From Polytrichum commune (lineage: Eukaryota; Streptophyta; Polytrichopsida; Polytrichales; Polytrichaceae): DNA of 64,000 bases. The translations under genes and the position numbers were made by a program. The stretch lies in NCBI GenBank assembly GCA_950295325.1, contig OX485808.1, positions 38,215,180 through 38,279,179 of the forward strand. The letters run 5' to 3'. Shown piece after piece: positions 59,673 to 64,000 of this stretch. Numbering within the stretch: position 1 is the stretch's first letter; every line of letters begins with the position of its first letter. A model generated the notes under the pieces. The model was not told the origin of the DNA. It saw only the letters and a program-made list of their open reading frames with translations, and did no database searches.

Positions 59673-60099
59673 ATTGGAGGATAATTCTAGAAAGGTGTGT
59701 GTTCTTCACTTGAATAGTGACACTTGACCATATCAGTTATCGCCCCTGGGTTGGGTTCGGGTTGGGTCAAGATCAAAAACGTGTTGCTTATGACGTGCAA
59801 TATTGACAAAGGAATAGCTGAACAACCTACCGGGAGGTTAGTAGTACACCTTAGCCATATTTGAAAGCATACACTTTTCAACTGATTATTGATGACTGGA
59901 CTGTCATATTTTCATGTTGGTGTACAAACACCAACTTTCATTTATCTTCTTTTTCTCTTTGACCATTTGATGTCATACATTCATTAAGTGTCATTGTGGA
60001 TTTGATTTGATCATTCTAGAATTTAGGATTTTCCAGAAAAGAAACTTGGATATTTATTAGAGTAGTTCTCCTTCCAGCTAGTGGGTTTTGATTGGGATG

Positions 60100-60321
60100 A
60101 GTGTCTGGGGAGAGTTTTGGCCACAACTGGTCGAGATCCCAGTGTTTCCAAGTCCAAACGGTTACATGTTGACATCTTTCGGTTTTTCTTTATCAAATTG
60201 AGGTAGATTCTCTAAATTCCTCTAAAATGATGGGAAATTTTCCTGAAGTCTTGAACTTCAACCAGTTAGTTCTCCAACCCAACCGGCTCATCTGTAACTA
60301 GCAGCCGGCTCTCCCCATTCA
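60100..60321 (-). repeat. Dispersed repeat family A, copy 6 with exact 12-bp TSD
   Basis: The copy runs from 'agtgtctggggagagttttg' to 'agccggctctccccattca'. The 12-bp word TTGATTGGGATG occurs immediately on each side (60088-60099 and 60322-60333). This is the best-defined family member and sets the ends. It lies downstream of exon 7 of the GH3 pseudogene. Confidence 0.85.
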
Positions 60322-60486
60322 TTGATTGGGATGGTCACTTAATTGCCCATAATCATTTTGAATGGATGAAGCTCTATTCATAGCATGAGAAAGAGCTGGC
60401 TACTTGGATTCTCCACACCTACCTGGACATCAAAACTTGGGTCCAAGCATACTCCTGACACAACCATGCCTCTCTCTTACAATCTA

Positions 60487-60488
60487 TG

Positions 60489-60544
<56 letters not shown>

Positions 60545-60545
60545 T
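60487..60545. repeat. Compound (TA)n(TG)n(CG)n microsatellite
   Basis: Uninterrupted alternating purine-pyrimidine sequence of about 58 bp moves from TA to TG to CG dinucleotides. Short ORFs on both strands across it are artefacts of the repeat. Confidence 0.95.
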
Positions 60546-60676
60546 GTGCACACGTGCAGGAAATCCTTGGAGTTCATTTGGGTAGCATAAACCTCTCTGT
60601 GTATGACAGTGTATAAGATTTCCATGTTGAGATTTGACTTACAAACAATATGCCAAGTGCAAGGGTAACCCTAAAC

Positions 60677-63600
60677 CTTGAACAGAGACTTGTGCAGTAA
60701 TGGAGATTGCAATTGGTGCCGACAAAAATGAATCTGTGAAGTTGCTGTAGCTCAAGCCATAGCCAAAGTCATAAATTTTGCTCCCTGTCTAGTATCGATA
60801 TGTGCGACCTGGGTAGCCTGCAGAAGGATCAGGTTGCATCCGGTCCGCATGTCTGTCATGTTTGTGTTTGTGTACTCCTCTGGATATATATACCAGGAGA
60901 CTGGTAGTTTCCCTCCTGGCACACAGAAATTGCCATAATCACTCACAAGTCAACTTATTTTTTCATCATTAATGCAAATTTGCAGCACACCATACATTTG
61001 GAGACTTTCTAAGTTATCAATGCTTCATAATTGAGTTGTGCATTTCCACATTTTGTGAAGACTGGTCAAAGCATTTCCCTCCTGCACAGAACGTCATAAA
61101 TCTCTACGTCACAAGTCAACCCACGTTCTTATGCTACGCACGTGAGAGCTTTGGAAGTTGGGACTTTTTCCAATTACTAAACTATCATAAATGAGGTGTA
61201 TATGTTGCTGAGAATGTATGTATTCAGAACCAGGGTTATGGTCACCAAAGATGACTTTAGCTATGGATTGCCCACCAGCTTCACCCGGATATCCCACCCA
61301 CAAAATGCTTGAATGTGACTATCATTCTTTGCAAATGAAATGTCCACCGATCCGCCGCATATGACCACAAGCACAACTGGCTTACCCGAAGCGGCTCCGA
61401 CAACTTCATTGATGAGGTCCTCCTGGTGACCTGGTAATCGCAGGGTTGCCCTGTCCCGAAATTTGGATTCCTCAATTGGGTTAACCCTATGACCAGGATG
61501 CCGGCATCAGCTGAGGACACTGTCATTGCAGATGCACTGAAATTTGCGGTGTCCTGTCAAGACGTGTCATTACATTCCCTTGAGTAGATGATTTTATTGG
61601 CATTAGTTGCCACTCAACCCAATCAGCCCTTCAAGTGGAGTTGTGTATTTGCAGGAACACCTGGACGCACACAACTGCTGACATGTTATTCCTGTCTTTT
61701 AGGCAGAAACAACACTGTTAACTTGGAACTGGGATGACATGTCAACGAACTTTCTTCAAAATATTTTTCAGATGGCTCCTTTAACTCAATGGGACTTTTG
61801 ATCAGGAGTTGGTTGTTTTGAGATCTGCATACAACACTTTCCACGTTTGGTTTTTGGTGCATTCTCAGAGGTAGTGTGGAGTTTTGCAGAAAGAACCTTC
61901 TATATCGGTTCATTGAGGGAAACACATTTTGGTGCTAAAATGAGTTTTGGTCCTCAATGTACCAAAATAGGTTGCACTTCACCCAAATTCAAAGACTACC
62001 TCAGAGGGAACCGACTCCTGACAGAAAGCCTCCTCACTTAAAGGATAACTGTAATATACCTACAGTATATGCACCTAGCTAATTTACCTGCATAGTTTCC
62101 AAGCATGACGTCCGTTGCATTACATTTGGCCTGATGATGGCCACCTTTGTGCTCCACACAAATGGAAGAGTATTGCCATCATTTTTTAATAGCACAATGC
62201 CCTGTCATGCAGTTTCCACAGCAAGCTCCTGATGTGCGGCCAAGCAGACATCGTTCACTCTTGTGGACCCATAGGGCTGGCTCTCTGGGTTGCCATCAAA
62301 CATCCCCAGCCTCATGCACACCATAAAAAGTTGGGAAACCACGGCATCAACACTTGACTCATTAGTCTTGCCCAAACCAATAGCGGACTCCATGTACTTC
62401 TGGAAGTACACCCCGCAATCAAGATCCAGACCTGAAACGAAGGTTTTATTTCTAAGAAACCGCAACCCTGCTAATTCAACATGTGAAACTCACCTAACTT
62501 ACCTCGATTCTCCAAAATAAATACCGAGCAAACCCGATTTCAGGGGGAAAAAAGACTCATTGAATTTCTTGAGCCAACATCTGCGACTGGAAAACACATC
62601 TCCCCACCTGCGTTTAGTGCATCCACAACAGCATCGTGAGGGGTGGCTGCATAATGGTGTGCTAAATAAATGGAAGAGCATCACAGTCAGACAAAATGAA
62701 CCTGCCCCATTTAATCCAAGTCACGGGTGTAAATGCAACTCTTACATGGATCAATCTTATTTTTATCCCATTTTAATTTTGAATTCAAAACTCTGGGAAT
62801 GCTTGCATAGGTATAAGGAGTCACACCCAACCAACCCCCACATGTTTCTCGCGGTGCCTGTGAGGAAGTCGCAGTTCACACACGAGGACACTCCATCAAC
62901 CTTGTCGTGCGAGCACATAAGGCTGCTCGACCTCCCATCCTGGAAACAGCTTTGGAAATGGCACATCACATGTGTCTGCTAGGTCTTGTGCAGTAACCTG
63001 TCCAATATCACAAACCTATCTTTGTATAGAAATCTAACTTTCAGAAGAGGTGATTAGCCCCACAAACAGTCAGACATCTATTTTTCATCAGAATCCCTAC
63101 AGAAATTGCAGTATACCGGTACTCTTGAAGCCGCAAGTGATTTATGAATATAATGATGTGATCGATGAATATACATAATTTCAACCTAAAACATCAAGAT
63201 TTATGGCCAAAAAAGATTATGAACATGCTTTGTTTGTACATGTGACATATATACACTGATCAATTGTTGTAAGACCTTGTTGGATTGAATCTAAAGTCAT
63301 ATGCATTCTTTTACTATTGTAGATCGTTCATAATGATATGAGGTGTGTCTATAGACATTAACACGTTTTCTAACCAAATATGATGGGTCAAAGTTTCACC
63401 ACTTGCCGGATCAACCTTGCGGCTATAAAATTGGGTGGACGGACCGTAGTGTGCTTACAAATGTGGGAGAATTGAGTTATGTTGAGTTTGCATCACACTT
63501 TTCCTACGTGTGAGTATCCACATGCGCCAAGATTGAGGTAAAGGAGGAATGGAAAGAAATCGGAATCCATGGCAAGATGGATTGAAACCTTGACATCGAA

Positions 63601-63905
63601 GTGGAATCGGTCGATGCCTTCCCAGTTTTCCAGATCGTAGGCTGTGAAATGCTTACAACAGGCTGACAGCTTCAGTCTTCGGGGGCCACCTTTGGTGGAA
63701 TTATCCATGGCTGTATTTCTGGTATCTCCCTCTTGCATCCCCCGCACAAATTGGACAGCATATGAACTCGAAACCACGGGGCTTCACCCGAGATTTCTTG
63801 AAGTCGGCCCCACCTCGGGTCACGCACAATGTTGACATTCGGAGCCCAGTAAGTGAGCCCAGCTATTCCTTGGTTGTAAAATGCCCCAGCTTCCGTCGAC
63901 ACCGC
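60677..63905 (-). pseudogene. BXL-like pseudogene: Second GH3 beta-xylosidase copy, disrupted
   Basis: Exons 2-7 align one-for-one with the intact gene: 63589-63905, 62827-62997, 62608-62701, 62088-62431, 61231-61660 and 60677-60915. Exon 1 would lie beyond the right edge and exon 8 was not found. Splice sites survive, but lengths differ from the intact exons by 1-8 nt except for larger changes in exon 2, giving frameshifts in exons 2, 3, 4, 6 and 7. Exon 5 has TGA where the intact gene has Arg in '[11 protein letters not shown]'. Exon 7 has TAG within 'RY*TGSK' and a 6-nt TATATA insertion in 'SWY..PEEYT'. It is a tandem paralogue in the same orientation that has lost function. It could still be transcribed. 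Confidence 0.88.
61785..62045. mobile_element. Foldback element, family C copy 2 (intronic)
   Basis: Inside intron 5 of the GH3 pseudogene. It begins 'gggacttttgatcaggagtt', contains 'gaaccttctatatcggttca' and a central 'ggtgctaaaatgagttttgg', and ends 'accgactcctgacagaaagc', which pairs imperfectly with the start. It is more diverged than the 59.4 kb copy. Confidence 0.65.
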
Positions 63906-64000
63906 CTGCAATTTAGGCAATTCCAAAGAGACTCAGCCATCTTCCAGAAGTACATAACTTGCACAGATGAGAACTTGCTAGATGTGTGTTTACTGTCCCC

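Noticed and set aside
1..64000. tRNA, rRNA or other structured RNA genes
   Set aside because: No cloverleaf, rRNA block or snRNA-like sequence was recognised on either strand by eye; a covariance-model scan would be decisive.

Overview
The window is nuclear DNA from a land plant. Four gene families read as plant families: a chloroplast mitoferrin-like carrier, a plant acyltransferase-like protein, mitochondrial proline dehydrogenase, and apoplastic GH3 beta-xylosidase/arabinofuranosidase. All have spliceosomal introns, mostly GT-AG, of about 0.3-2 kb. Intergenic DNA is AT-rich and full of short dispersed repeats, microsatellites and foldback elements. Intron size, repeat load and protein divergence would fit a fern, lycophyte, bryophyte or gymnosperm; I cannot choose between them from sequence alone. 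Exon models were built by hand from splice signals, reading phase and recalled family conservation, without alignment.

Layout. 1-17.4 kb has no convincing host gene: diverged dispersed repeats (1.1-8.3 kb), a 78-bp minisatellite (10.67-11.61 kb), a small TIR element (14.30-14.56 kb), a large inverted repeat of about 920 bp (14.98-15.90 kb) and a second TIR-bounded element (15.95-16.49 kb). 17.49-20.66 kb (minus) is a complete four-exon mitoferrin-like carrier gene. 22.39-24.22 kb is a deleted hAT transposon with an exact 8-bp target duplication. 24.4-30.6 kb holds GCTAGCC-rich arrays, an inverted repeat and intergenic DNA. 31.98-35.04 kb (plus) is a three-exon condensation/acyltransferase-like gene. 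35.91-38.12 kb (minus) is a three-exon proline dehydrogenase. 38.3-39.8 kb is a degenerate gene-like region. Part of it is duplicated inside a CACTA-type element at 40.24-41.10 kb, which looks like gene-fragment capture. 41.1-45.8 kb is intergenic.

46.82-56.08 kb (minus) is a complete eight-exon GH3 gene. The tail of its last exon and the 3' flank are amplified in tandem at 45.82-46.96 kb. 60.68-63.91 kb and beyond the right edge (minus) is a second GH3 copy in the same orientation, broken by frameshifts and stop codons: a tandem duplicate now a pseudogene.

The intact genes look like independent housekeeping or metabolic loci (plastid iron transport, an uncharacterised acyltransferase-like activity, mitochondrial proline catabolism, cell-wall arabinoxylan trimming), not a pathway cluster. 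What stands out is structural: gene-fragment capture by a CACTA element, coding-tail amplification, a decaying tandem paralogue, and a dispersed short repeat with 11-12 bp target duplications that has entered several introns.
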